Below, piece by piece: positions 8,932 to 17,241 of a stretch of DNA of 48,058 nucleotides. This DNA is from Bacillota bacterium (lineage in GTDB: Bacteria > Bacillota > Sulfobacillia > Sulfobacillales > Sulfobacillaceae). A program made the position numbers and the translations under genes. Where the stretch lies: positions 1-48,058 of the forward strand of contig JAJYHT010000039.1 of the NCBI GenBank assembly GCA_021784595.1, written 5' to 3'. The notes under the pieces are model-generated. The model saw nothing but the letters and a program-made list of their open reading frames with translations. It was not told the origin of the DNA and made no database searches. The stretch's first letter is position 1. Each line of letters opens with the position of its first letter.

Positions 8932-9309
8932 CTAGACGGCGCCCCACTCCGTCACTTCCACCCCAAACTTGTTTCCTACCAGCACCACTGCTCCACGCCC
9001 GACTTGTTTCCCATTGAGACGCAAGATCAAAGGGTCTTCCCATCGTGTACGTAAGGGAATGCGGCTCCCTATGCCTAGTGCGAGCCAGTACCCAACCGGA
9101 AACTCCGCCTCTCCAATTTCCGCAGTTAATGTGAGGCGCACATCTTGTACCCGCCTTAGTTCGTCTGGCATTGGGGTAAGAGTTGTCAGCGCCCATGTTG
9201 GGTGAGGTTTGTTTAGATTCTCTAGCGGATCGGGACGTGTCTCTCGTTCCGTATCATCGTCGGCCAGTCCCATCGGTGCTTGTTCATCCACTCGTTCTTC
9301 ATCGGTCAT
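8932..9309 (-). CDS. fliN: FliN-like flagellar motor switch protein (SpoA domain)
   Basis: The C-terminal 70 residues match the SpoA/FliN fold: VQDVRLTLTAEIGEAEFPVG, then WEDPLILRLNGKQVGRGAVVLVGNKFGVEVTEWG, the classic ...DPVDLxVNGKxxARGEVVxxxxxFGVRI pattern. The N-terminal 50 residues are acidic and low in complexity, like the FliN leader. The ATG start giving MTDEERVDEQ is preferred because GGTGAGG lies 8 bases upstream; an upstream TTG is also in frame. FliN forms the bottom of the C-ring and binds FliH. FliM or FliY is not in this window, so this could be the main FliN or a paralogue. Confidence 0.82.
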   Translation of the reverse strand: MTDEERVDEQAPMGLADDDTERETRPDPLENLNKPHPTWALTTLTPMPDELRRVQDVRLTLTAEIGEAEFPVGYWLALGIGSRIPLRTRWEDPLILRLNGKQVGRGAVVLVGNKFGVEVTEWGAV

Positions 9310-9469
9310 CGTCGATCCCTCACCATAGCGTGTCAATTACTGTCAGGTCGCCAAGATTTAGCCGGAAAATAAACTGTTCCTCCCAAAATTCCACAAGAAA
9401 ACCTATTTTCCCTCTTTCCTCTGTGGATTTTTCAATTTAATTAGGTATGGAATTTTGTGGTTTCCCCGT

Positions 9470-9475
9470 ATAATG
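9470..9475 (+). promoter_or_regulatory. Candidate sigma-A -10 box upstream of the DUF1049 gene
   Basis: A perfect TATAAT lies 46 bases before the GTG start of the DUF1049 gene. The hexamer 17 bases further upstream (TATGGA) is only a weak -35 match, so the promoter is tentative. Confidence 0.4.
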
Positions 9476-9520
9476 AACCATATAGACTGAGTGCGTCGAT
9501 GTCGGGAGGGAGTTCTGTTT

Positions 9521-9763
9521 GTGAAACGATTCATTTTGTATTTAGTGTTTGCGTTATTGGCCGGAATCTTTGCTCTACAGAACCAGCGGCCAGTGCAAAT
9601 TCACTTGTTTTTCTGGGTTTTCCCTGGTGTGTCCGAATCTATTTTAATTATTGCCAGTGTGTTGGCTGGTGCCGTACTGGGCAGCAGTCTAGCGTGGCGC
9701 GAGCATCTAAGACGGACGCGTCTTCTCCATCCCAAGCCACCCCAACCGCCTAAGCCAAATTAA
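9521..9763 (+). CDS. LapA/DUF1049 family small membrane protein
   Basis: This short protein (80 aa from the GTG start) has two hydrophobic helices (FILYLVFALLAGIFALQNQ and ESILIIASVLAGAVLGSSL) joined by the characteristic NQRPVQIHLFFW stretch, then a basic, Pro-rich tail. That is the DUF1049/LapA pattern; in Gram-negatives LapA helps LPS assembly, but in Gram-positives its role is unknown. GTG is chosen because GGAGGG lies 10 bases upstream. It is a single-gene unit, facing the FxsA gene. Confidence 0.82.
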   Translation: MKRFILYLVFALLAGIFALQNQRPVQIHLFFWVFPGVSESILIIASVLAGAVLGSSLAWREHLRRTRLLHPKPPQPPKPN

Positions 9764-9775
9764 CCATGGTCAATC

Positions 9776-9807
9776 ACTGGATCGCGACCATGGTCATAAG
9801 ATCCAGT
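9776..9807 (+). terminator. Hairpin after the DUF1049 gene
   Basis: An 8-base stem (ACTGGATC with GATCCAGT) encloses the self-complementary ACCATGGT and is followed by CTCTTTCG. It sits 12 bases after the stop codon. The T-tract is weak, so terminator activity is only likely. The remaining bases to the fxsA stop hold nothing I can identify. Confidence 0.4.
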
Positions 9808-9992
9808 CTCTTTCGATTCGCGCGGGGTCATTTGTTCCTCTCAGAATCTCTCGGTTGATAGGCCGTGCAGTGAAAGTTTGAGGTTCAGGAAGCTTAGTCG
9901 GGTTTTTGTCTATCGCCTGTTACTCGCCTTACAATTTTCCCGCTTTATGCAACCCTCTTAGAAACTGTGGTTTAATGCTGTTCCGCCTCTGG

Positions 9993-10373
9993 TCATCTCC
10001 AAAAGCGTTCCATAAAGCGATTGGAAATCCATCGCACCAGCGTTCGTGCGACTCCCATGCGAACTTTGGGAATCATAAACAATAAGCCAATCACACCGGT
10101 CAAAGGACCTGGAGTGATCATAAAGGCCATAGCCAGCAAGAGCAATGCTCCCTCACCCAATCGGTGAACAGGAAATCCTTCGCGTGCCCATTCTTCACGC
10201 ACCGTGGTCCACCATTGCTGGCCGCTGCGCTTGGCCAGGTATGCTCCTAGAACGGAGGACACCAAGGTAATGCCAATCGTCCAGCCCCACCCCAAAAAGT
10301 GGGCAATAAGAAACAATAAGCCCAATTCCACCAGGGGCACAATGGCGAAAACCAATAATAGGCGCTTTAACAA
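9993..10373 (-). CDS. fxsA: FxsA family membrane protein
   Basis: The 126-aa product matches FxsA, a small inner-membrane protein whose overproduction relieves phage T7 exclusion by F plasmid in E. coli; its normal role is unclear. It has four hydrophobic stretches, the VPLVELGLLFLIAHFLGWGWTI start, the LAKRSGQQWW segment and the very typical GALLLLAMAFMITPGPLTGVIGLLFMIPKVR. TTG is the start, behind a weak GGGGTGA site. Confidence 0.9.
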   Translation of the reverse strand: MLKRLLLVFAIVPLVELGLLFLIAHFLGWGWTIGITLVSSVLGAYLAKRSGQQWWTTVREEWAREGFPVHRLGEGALLLLAMAFMITPGPLTGVIGLLFMIPKVRMGVARTLVRWISNRFMERFWR

Positions 10374-10438
10374 TCCCGGTCACCCCGCCTCAAGAAATTT
10401 CCTGTTTCATTGTGCGCCCAAAAAACAGATTTCTCAAG

Positions 10439-11635
10439 TTAGCCTGTGGCCATATGATCGGCAGCAACGGGTTTCTGGTTTGTAAAGGGCACCGCCCACG
10501 TTGTCCAGATGCCCGCGATAGTGCTCGCCAGCAACGTAATGTAACGTACCGCCAGACCTACGGGAAATAGGCGGTATGCGTACCATCCCAACGCGTTGGA
10601 GTGTGGATACATATAATGCAATATAGTCATCGAATTCACGTAATCAATGAGGCCCGCTACCGCCATTGCCCCGTAGGTCCAAGCTGGCCACTCAGCTAAT
10701 ATTGCCAGCACCAAGAACCACAACATATATTGCGGGGAAAACACTTTGTTAACCACCAAAAACGTCCCAAATGCTATGGCACTGGCCGCCGTCACCGACC
10801 CTCCATGCCACACCCACCACATGAGCCCGCCCACGGCGAGCGCCACCACACCCAATGAGACGCTGTTAACCAAACCGATGGACAACCCGTGCACCCAGCG
10901 ATTCGCCCAAATATCGGCGCCAAGTCCACGATTAGCATTGTACGTGAAAAAGAACGCCCAGTTTTTGAAGTTTCCTACCATGAATGGCACATTAATGATG
11001 ACCGATGCTGCAAAGAAAGCCACCGCCATCCGTATCCAGTGGCGAACTTGTTTGCTCCGAAACATTTCTACCGTGATAAAGGGTAGAAAAAATATCGGAA
11101 ACAACTTGAAAAATACTCCCAAACTGAATACCAGGCCGGATGACACAAACCGTTGATCGCGATACAAACTCCACGCCCACACCATCAGAAAGATTCCGAT
11201 TAAGTCCCAGTTTAAAAGGCCATAAACCAGCAATAGCGGAGACGCCGCAAACGCATAGGCATATTTGGGGGATTTCTTCTCCAACATAAAGTACGTTAAG
11301 AGACCACAGAGCCACAACACAACAGCCGTCACCGTAAAATATCCAACCACACCGGGAACGTACGATGCCAGCCACATGACGATGCCCATCAAGACAGGAT
11401 ATTCAATCCGATTTTGAATATAGGGCATCAAGTGCAAATATAAATGCCGAGTATGGTAGAGCGCTAAAACATCCGCATAGGCCAGATGTGCATAGGCCCA
11501 ATCGTGGTAATTACGCAACCTTCCGGCAGCAGTGACAATCGGCGGATTCGGCAGTAATCTAACATAAGCCCAAAGCATCCATCCAGTATACGCGGCAGCC
11601 AAAAGCCAACGTCGCAATATAACCAAAGACGACAA
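10439..11635 (-). CDS. GT87-type polyprenol-phosphate-sugar glycosyltransferase
   Basis: A 398-aa polytopic membrane protein with about ten hydrophobic helices. The pattern RLRNYHDWAYAHLAYADVLALY, IEYPVLMGIVMWL, the GLLNWDLIGIFLMVWAW segment and GVFFKLFPIFFLPF fits GT87 (PimE-like) alpha-mannosyltransferases of the GT-C superfamily, which use polyprenol-phosphate sugars on the outer face of the membrane. The conserved early acidic residue is probably the Asp of NYHDW. The TTG start is uncertain; another TTG three codons later has better spacing to GGGGA. It stands alone, so its acceptor cannot be inferred. Confidence 0.75.
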   Translation of the reverse strand: MSSLVILRRWLLAAAYTGWMLWAYVRLLPNPPIVTAAGRLRNYHDWAYAHLAYADVLALYHTRHLYLHLMPYIQNRIEYPVLMGIVMWLASYVPGVVGYFTVTAVVLWLCGLLTYFMLEKKSPKYAYAFAASPLLLVYGLLNWDLIGIFLMVWAWSLYRDQRFVSSGLVFSLGVFFKLFPIFFLPFITVEMFRSKQVRHWIRMAVAFFAASVIINVPFMVGNFKNWAFFFTYNANRGLGADIWANRWVHGLSIGLVNSVSLGVVALAVGGLMWWVWHGGSVTAASAIAFGTFLVVNKVFSPQYMLWFLVLAILAEWPAWTYGAMAVAGLIDYVNSMTILHYMYPHSNALGWYAYRLFPVGLAVRYITLLASTIAGIWTTWAVPFTNQKPVAADHMATG

Positions 11636-11743
11636 TCCCCTTTCACTCTATGGACACATTAAAAGAACGCGAATTCATACTCTAAGGTTACACTCTGGGA
11701 CGAAAGGAAGATAGCCGATGGCTCTGCTCCAATTATTGGACCG

Positions 11744-12442
11744 TTACCCATTTCCCCTCATACGGGCCATCCGGTGCGCCCAGGCGACAACCATCAGCAC
11801 GGTGCAAAAGGGAATGGCCGCCGCCGCGGCCAGGTCACGGGACATCAAAAATCCGGCTCCCATTACGCTGCCCAAGTAGGTCAGGTAGACCACGGCTTGA
11901 CGTGTTACCGGGGATGGAGGCGCGGATTGCCGCAATGTGCTGTGGATCAATCCCCCCAAAAGACTAGTTAAGGTCCCAGTCAAAAATGTGGTCATAATTC
12001 CCGGAACGTCAAGTTGGCGCACGGCCGCGCTTTGCATTCCCATCGCCACCGCAGCCAATGCTATTAAAGAGTATAGCCCGTAAGACATATGCAACCCAAA
12101 CCAAAGACGGTCCAACCAAAAAGCTCCTAGCAGCACCATTTCTATCGTAAACACTGTAGTCACCGAAGGGGGCCAATCCACATTCCAATCGGCATCATAC
12201 ATCGTCCAAGTAGCGATCACTACACCGAGTAAAAATCCTCCGAGGGCGGTCGCAGAACGGCTGGCATCCAAGAAAAGGCCCTGCCCCATGGCCAACCCCA
12301 ACAATACAGTGTTGCCCGTCATCGCTGAGGTAAATACGTGTCCCAGTTCTAAAAAGCTCAGCGCATCCATGCTCCCCGAACAAACAGTCAATAACACGAT
12401 GCGCCCAGTGGGTTCGACTGTCAAGACTTCCATTGACCCCAT
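11744..12442 (-). CDS. YoaK/DUF1275 family membrane protein
   Basis: The 232-aa product carries the DUF1275 hallmark near its start: VCSGSMDALSFLELGHVFTSAMTGNTVLLG, followed by five or six membrane helices and the GMQSAAVRQLDVPGIMTTFLTGTLTSL motif. The family is widespread and of unknown function; a transport role has been suggested. The start is the ATG, with GGCGGG very close upstream; a second ATG three codons in is possible. It seems to be monocistronic. Confidence 0.88.
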   Translation of the reverse strand: MGSMEVLTVEPTGRIVLLTVCSGSMDALSFLELGHVFTSAMTGNTVLLGLAMGQGLFLDASRSATALGGFLLGVVIATWTMYDADWNVDWPPSVTTVFTIEMVLLGAFWLDRLWFGLHMSYGLYSLIALAAVAMGMQSAAVRQLDVPGIMTTFLTGTLTSLLGGLIHSTLRQSAPPSPVTRQAVVYLTYLGSVMGAGFLMSRDLAAAAAIPFCTVLMVVAWAHRMARMRGNG

Positions 12443-12497
12443 TTCCCGCCTGATGCTTTGACGGTCATACCCGCATCCTATGTTGGCGACACCATGT

Positions 12498-13724
12498 TTA
12501 TGGAGAAAGAATGGGAGGTGCGGGTGTAGGACGTCCTGGCAATCCGTTAATCAGCCACCAGGCAATAATGCCGGTACAAAAAGCCGCCACCACTAGCGGT
12601 GCATAAGGCCAATGGGCAAATAGAAGTCCTCCCGGCAAAGGCGCAATGGCACCCGCCAATTCTGTCACCAAGTTGAATAAGCCGTAGGCTGTCCCAGCTT
12701 CCTGACGGCGGATGGTGCGCCCCACCGCTACCCCAGCCAATCCTCGCGAGCCTTCCCCACTGCCCCGCAAAAGCCCCGAAAACAAACCCCAACCGACACT
12801 CGAGGGTGCCCAGATCAAGGCCATAAACCCCATCGTCACCAATCCCATGCCATATCCCAGTGATCGCGGGATGCCTACCCTTTCTCCGATTTTCCCCCAG
12901 ATCGGACCGCTAATAGTGCCAAAGAAGATCCCGGTGCTGCCCAAAAGGCCGATGGTCTCCATGGAAAGGTGCCCAACCGACTTCCAGTAAGGGACCACAA
13001 AGGGCCAGGCCAAGCCCTGCACCATTGCCAAACCGGCCGAGAATATCATCCATTGAAACAACCGGGGGCGCTGTTGAGGAGTCCAAGAAAACCGCGATCT
13101 GTGTGGACGCTTGGGTCCAGGCGGATGAGATTTAATCGGCAGAATCGCCAAGGTGGAGATCGCATAAAGAATGCCACTTATGACAAACACCAACGTGTAC
13201 GAGTCATGCGTGGCCAAATATCCGCCAATTGTGGGCCCTATAACCATCCCTGCCCCAAACACGCTCATTACGACGTTATACGCCGTAGAGAGATGCTCGC
13301 TCTTGGCTTCGGTAATAATCACCGCTTGCATGGCAGGAGTCGAAAATGCAGAGCCAAAATATAATAAAACGCCCGGTAATAGCCATTGCCAATGAGGAGC
13401 CCACGCAAACATCAGCGGGACCGGGACCGCGACCGCCGCTCCCCAAATCAGTATTTTGCGCCGATCTACGCGGTCCGCCAGCCATCCTCCAGGAAAAACC
13501 ACAAAGGCGGTGGCAAATCCCGCCGTGGTAGACAACAACCCTACTACTACCGCACTGCCCCCTAAATGCTCCACATAGAGCGGCCATAAAATTCCGTATA
13601 GGCCGAATCCCAGCCCCCAGAGACCCATTGATAATGTCATCCACCACAGGTCAGGTGTCATGCCAAGTTTGGATAAACGCACGGCCCACCTCCGGAAATT
13701 CTTGTCCGTATACCGTACGCCCAT
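12498..13724 (-). CDS. Major facilitator superfamily transporter (12 TMS)
   Basis: A 408-aa product with twelve predicted membrane helices. Motif A is clear in the loop between helices 2 and 3 (GGWLADRVDRRKILI) and a similar sequence between helices 8 and 9 (GKIGERVGIPRSLGYG). GPTIGGYLA in helix 5 fits motif C of drug exporters. Substrate cannot be read from the sequence. The gene ends 55 bases after the DUF1275 start and is preceded by a small unknown gene read in the same direction. Confidence 0.88.
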   Translation of the reverse strand: MGVRYTDKNFRRWAVRLSKLGMTPDLWWMTLSMGLWGLGFGLYGILWPLYVEHLGGSAVVVGLLSTTAGFATAFVVFPGGWLADRVDRRKILIWGAAVAVPVPLMFAWAPHWQWLLPGVLLYFGSAFSTPAMQAVIITEAKSEHLSTAYNVVMSVFGAGMVIGPTIGGYLATHDSYTLVFVISGILYAISTLAILPIKSHPPGPKRPHRSRFSWTPQQRPRLFQWMIFSAGLAMVQGLAWPFVVPYWKSVGHLSMETIGLLGSTGIFFGTISGPIWGKIGERVGIPRSLGYGMGLVTMGFMALIWAPSSVGWGLFSGLLRGSGEGSRGLAGVAVGRTIRRQEAGTAYGLFNLVTELAGAIAPLPGGLLFAHWPYAPLVVAAFCTGIIAWWLINGLPGRPTPAPPILSP

Positions 13725-13734
13725 GCCGCCATAG

Positions 13735-14061
13735 CTAGACCTCTTTAGGCGGCTCCTTTGGAGCAGGACTGGGACCTAAATGCTCTCCGAACGCACTTTG
13801 CAGAACTTTGATGGGTAAACGCACCATGCCTTCCACCGCCCATAGAAATTCATCTGCGCCCTGCGACCAGGCCGAGGGCCTTTCTTCCACAGTTCGGCGA
13901 ATCGCCCGAAATGGACTGGAGACCATCGTGTCGACATACCATAACTCCCGTCGAATGGTATCGTTCAACCCATTGACGGGTCCCCACTCCGGCTTGGGAT
14001 GCGGACGAACTGGCACTGCCTTATTTTCTTTGGTTTCTTTGGCTTCTTTTTCCTGACCCAT
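13735..14061 (-). CDS. Small unknown soluble protein
   Basis: I do not recognise this protein. From the ATG giving MGQEKEAKETKENKA it is 108 aa, with a Lys/Glu-rich leader, Pro-rich ends (APKEPPKEV) and a middle that could be helical (RELWYVDTMVSSPFRAIRRTVEE). The frame is open upstream for 47 more codons but GGGGGG lies seven bases before this ATG, which decides the start. It lies 10 bases upstream of the MFS gene in the same direction. Confidence 0.6.
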   Translation of the reverse strand: MGQEKEAKETKENKAVPVRPHPKPEWGPVNGLNDTIRRELWYVDTMVSSPFRAIRRTVEERPSAWSQGADEFLWAVEGMVRLPIKVLQSAFGEHLGPSPAPKEPPKEV

Positions 14062-14196
14062 GTGCTTGCCCCCCGATCTTGATAAGACTAGCCTGCAACT
14101 TTTCTTTAAGTGGTATGCATGAAAGCTTTTGGCATAATGACATATCATAGAATGATGGGCCGACAGCCAACCACAAAATTCCAGGAGGTTATTGCG

Positions 14197-14586
14197 ATGC
14201 AACGTGAAATGCTAAAATCCAAGATTCATCGGGCGATTGTGACAGAGGCGAATTTAGATTATGTGGGCAGTTTGACACTCGGCCACACTTTAGCGCAGGC
14301 GGCAGACATCTTGGATTCTGAATTTGTCCATGTTACCAACATCAATACCGGAATCCACTGGGTCACTTATGTCATTGTGGATTGGGAACATAGCGGCACG
14401 GTATGCCTAAACGGCACTGCGGCGCGCAACTTTCACCCGGGCGATCCGGTAATCATTATGGCATACGGACATTACAGCCCGGAGGAAATTTCTCAGTTAA
14501 CCCCACGCATCGTGTTCGTGGATGATCAAAACCGCATCGAAAAAGTCCTGACTAAAGAGCCCCCCCGTTCCACTACCGGAGAGTGA
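14197..14586 (+). CDS. panD: Aspartate 1-decarboxylase PanD
   Basis: PanD makes beta-alanine from aspartate for pantothenate and CoA synthesis, using a pyruvoyl group formed by self-cleavage between Gly24 and Ser25. This 129-aa protein has MLKSKIHRA with Lys9, DYVGS with the cleavage pair exactly at G24-S25, Tyr58 and the NGTAAR motif with N72. Residue 54, normally an arginine that binds the substrate carboxylate, is histidine here (TGIHWVTY), which is unusual. The start follows GGAGG by 8 bases. Other pantothenate genes (panB, panC) are not in view. The 14587-14662 gap holds only the next ribosome binding site. Confidence 0.92.
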   Translation: MQREMLKSKIHRAIVTEANLDYVGSLTLGHTLAQAADILDSEFVHVTNINTGIHWVTYVIVDWEHSGTVCLNGTAARNFHPGDPVIIMAYGHYSPEEISQLTPRIVFVDDQNRIEKVLTKEPPRSTTGE

Positions 14587-14662
14587 TGAATTGAACCAGG
14601 CTGGGGCACAGTAAGAGGGGTGACGCCGACTGTCACTACGCTACCGACGAGGAGGATCGCCA

Positions 14663-14977
14663 ATGGCCATTGTTGAAGTCAAAGTGGTTCCGATTGGTAC
14701 TGACGACCCTAGTTTTTCGAGCTATATTCGGGACTGCTACCTGGTGGCTGAAAAATACGCTGAGGTGGATATCGTAGTCACTCCGAGCGCAACCATCTTA
14801 GAGGGAGACCTTGATACTGTACTGCCCATTGTAGAGTCCATGCACCAATCGCCTTTTAATCGCGGTGTAGACCGCGTGATCACCAGCATTACGATTGATG
14901 AAAGACGCGACAAAGAAGAGGACATGGATGATATGGTCAACGCGGTCTACGGCGAAGAGGAGAGCCAAATTCCCTAA
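14663..14977 (+). CDS. MTH1187 family thiamine-binding protein
   Basis: The 104-aa product fits the MTH1187/UPF0045 (YqgV-type) family of small ferredoxin-fold proteins that bind thiamine or a related ligand. Family features: the EVKVVPIGTDDPSFSSYI opening, the middle SATILEGDLDTVLPIVESMH, and the GVDRVITSITIDERRDK strand near the end. GAGGAGG lies 8 bases before the ATG. It lies downstream of panD in the same direction, and could be cotranscribed; both would then relate to cofactor supply. Confidence 0.88.
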   Translation: MAIVEVKVVPIGTDDPSFSSYIRDCYLVAEKYAEVDIVVTPSATILEGDLDTVLPIVESMHQSPFNRGVDRVITSITIDERRDKEEDMDDMVNAVYGEEESQIP

Positions 14978-14998
14978 CCGCGGTCCGTTTTTTGAAGA

Positions 14999-15039
14999 AA
15001 CCGTGAATGCCAGCCGGAATCCGGCTGGCATTCACGGTT
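14999..15039. terminator. Perfect 19-bp hairpin between convergent genes
   Basis: Two perfectly complementary 19-base arms (14999-15017 and 15021-15039) with a 3-base AAT loop lie between the MTH1187 gene and dcd. The right arm covers the dcd stop codon. T-runs beside it are weak (TTTTTT lies on the plus side before the hairpin, so serves as an interrupted U-tract only for the minus-strand transcript). It probably terminates both transcripts. Confidence 0.7.
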
Positions 15040-15640
15040 GGCGTTCGGCCATCAAACGAATGGCATCCCAATCCTGGTCCAGTGCCAATTTGGAAAATTC
15101 AGGCCCAATTGGACCCGTATATTTGCCTCCGCTAGACGGATAAGCCGCTGCTGGCTCATCCAATCCATGAAAAACCAACTGGGCCACACGGGTCCCGGGA
15201 TAGAGGTACACAGGAGTATCGCCTAAATTCGCCAATTCCAATGTCAGACTACCCCGATATCCGGGTGACACCATAACAGCAGTGGCTACGATCAAACCGA
15301 GTCTTCCCCATGATGACCGCCCAATCACATAGGCCAAGAGGTCCCGTGGAATTTGCAAGAACTCCAGCGTCACCCCTAAAACCAGTTGATTCGGGTGCAA
15401 AATCATCTTGTCCCCTACCTCGACCCGCACACGTTCCTGATAATCATGAAAAGGCTGGTCCATAGCCATTGGATCGATCGGGCCCCGGGCTGACCGTTTC
15501 ATGAGAATGAACTCTGTCCCTAAGCGCACGTCGATAGACCCGCCCCGAATTTGTTGCCGGCTTAACAACGGCGTTACGATTAGGCGGTCTTCCAAGGGCA
15601 GCGCCATGCGCTGCCATAAGGAATCCTCTCCAATTACCAT
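15032..15640 (-). CDS. dcd: dCTP deaminase family protein
   Basis: Dcd deaminates dCTP to dUTP for thymidylate synthesis; some Gram-positive and archaeal forms also hydrolyse dUTP. The 202-aa product has the trimeric dUTPase/Dcd fold motifs: GSIDVRLGTEFIL, HPNQLVLGVTLEFLQIP, the GRSSWGRLGLIVATAV active-site loop, and PGYRGSLTLELANLG with the catalytic-type Glu. I cannot separate the mono- and bifunctional types by eye. It overlaps the preceding unknown gene by seven bases. Confidence 0.92.
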   Translation of the reverse strand: MVIGEDSLWQRMALPLEDRLIVTPLLSRQQIRGGSIDVRLGTEFILMKRSARGPIDPMAMDQPFHDYQERVRVEVGDKMILHPNQLVLGVTLEFLQIPRDLLAYVIGRSSWGRLGLIVATAVMVSPGYRGSLTLELANLGDTPVYLYPGTRVAQLVFHGLDEPAAAYPSSGGKYTGPIGPEFSKLALDQDWDAIRLMAERQP

Positions 15641-16419
15641 GTCTTGCCCCCCTCCTCATGACCCGCTGCCTGGTCCCAAAGATTGGCCAATAACCGCCCT
15701 TCAATCGCCTTGTGCGCTAAACCTGCCGCTCTTAGCCTTTCTTGGCCATCAAACTGATGCAAGGCCAACAGAACCGCCACATCGCTTAGAGGGCTTCTCC
15801 CTCCCGGATCGTGGGGTACCACCCCGTAAGCCAATTGAGCCACATAGGGTTCGAACGCCGGAAGCAGAGGCCAGCTGAAATCCAGCGCCTCACTGCTCAT
15901 TTCTCCAAACCAAACCGTCATTTCCGAAATTTTTAAGTTTTGCCCATGAGTCCTATAATGGGTAGCATAACTCGTCCACAACTCATCATTTCGTGGGCCT
16001 ACCCAGCCGGCCGACCATATAGCGGGCAATGCCGCCGCGCCAGCCAACCCCAGAGCAGCCTTCAACCGCACCAGGTCGTGGCCCGCCCAAACGAAAATAG
16101 CTCCGGCCATCGCCAACGGATCGCCGCCCAATGCTTTGGGAAATGCAATAAGAGCGCCTTCTGCCGTCTGGACCATATCCCATTGCAGTCCACCGACCAA
16201 TATGATTGGTGTGGGAGACAATTGTGCCAGCCAATGCTTAACCCCAACCGCTGCGGTCGCAGGTATGGTTTGGTAGAGCCGATTCAGCCACACAGTCCGA
16301 ATAGAAGGTTCCAGCAGTTCGACAATACGTCGAATGCTCGAAGTTGGGATTTCGGACAGCCGTTGCTCCACCCATAGATTCCAACTAAGCTCCTGCCATC
16401 GATGCACCGCACCATCCAC
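15634..16419 (-). CDS. Unknown protein coupled to dcd
   Basis: I do not recognise this 261-aa protein. It is rich in Trp and Ala, has no clear signal peptide, and includes hydrophobic patches (TPIILVGGLQWDMVQ, GGDPLAMAGAIFVWAGHDLVRL, LGLAGAAALPAIWSAGW) that are probably buried rather than membrane-spanning. The first 40 residues look like a helical domain (VEQRLSEIPTSSIRRIVELLE). The GTG start follows CAGGG closely. Its 3' end overlaps dcd by seven bases, so expression is coupled; a role in nucleotide metabolism is a guess from position. Confidence 0.6.
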   Translation of the reverse strand: MDGAVHRWQELSWNLWVEQRLSEIPTSSIRRIVELLEPSIRTVWLNRLYQTIPATAAVGVKHWLAQLSPTPIILVGGLQWDMVQTAEGALIAFPKALGGDPLAMAGAIFVWAGHDLVRLKAALGLAGAAALPAIWSAGWVGPRNDELWTSYATHYRTHGQNLKISEMTVWFGEMSSEALDFSWPLLPAFEPYVAQLAYGVVPHDPGGRSPLSDVAVLLALHQFDGQERLRAAGLAHKAIEGRLLANLWDQAAGHEEGGKTW

Positions 16420-16590
16420 CCCTGATTACTTCGTTGCCTGTACTATAGCAGAAGCCCTTCCATCCAGGAAATCGGACAGGCAATTTATTGGCTTTCCACA
16501 TAGCGAAATTGATAGCTTGGTCGATGCCGCCAAATATGCTACCATAAGAAATATTGAGATCCAGAATTTAGGAAACAATAAGGAGCGCCC

Positions 16591-17241
16591 ATGAACCAAT
16601 TCCCAGGTTTTACTCAAGAGGATTTTGACATCTTCCTTATCCCAGAATTTCATGAACGCATGGCCCATCTGCGCAGGCAAATTCGTCCTAAACTCGCTAA
16701 ACTAGGCGATGATTTGTCACCCAAACTCGAAACTTTAGTGGGTCATCCGCTATATCCTCACACAGCATCCCACGCACGGCGCCGGGTAAACCCTCCCGAT
16801 GACACTTGGGTCGCCTTTTCCCGTTCCGAAAGAGGATATAAACGCTACGCCCATTTCGAAGTTGGCATTTGCCTCGACTACGTTTTTGTGCGATTTGTGG
16901 TCAAACCAGAAGGCGAGGACGACAAACCAGGGCTTGAACGCTATTTGGAATCGGACGGCCTCAAAGCCTTCGAATTGCGAGATCCAAGTCCCATTTTTTG
17001 GTACCGTGACGATCACGGTGTCGATCCTTTCCCTATCGAAGCCATTGACCACCACAAAATGGCAGAAATATTGCACAAGACCAAAGTGAAAAGCCACGGA
17101 TTTACGGTTGGCATCACCATAGCCCGGCATAATCCGGTCGTGGCCGGAGCAGAATTGGTCACGCGTAGCTACAATGCCATCGCGCACTTAAATCCGCTCT
17201 ACCAAGGCACCGTATCCGTCGCCAAGACGGTTGACGCATGA
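16591..17241 (+). CDS. YktB/DUF1054 family protein
   Basis: The 216-aa product matches DUF1054 (B. subtilis YktB): FPGFTQEDFDIFLIPEFHERM, IRPKLAKLGDDLSPKLE, then the signature ASHARRRVNPPDDTWVAFSRSERGYKRYAHFEVG. Its biochemical function is unknown; structures show a soluble alpha/beta fold. AAGGAG lies 7 bases before the ATG. It overlaps the next gene by four bases (ATGA), so the two are cotranslated. The 170-base gap to the unknown gene upstream holds the divergent promoters; a TTGGTC and TACCAT pair 17 bases apart at 16517-16545 is a tentative one. Confidence 0.9.
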   Translation: MNQFPGFTQEDFDIFLIPEFHERMAHLRRQIRPKLAKLGDDLSPKLETLVGHPLYPHTASHARRRVNPPDDTWVAFSRSERGYKRYAHFEVGICLDYVFVRFVVKPEGEDDKPGLERYLESDGLKAFELRDPSPIFWYRDDHGVDPFPIEAIDHHKMAEILHKTKVKSHGFTVGITIARHNPVVAGAELVTRSYNAIAHLNPLYQGTVSVAKTVDA

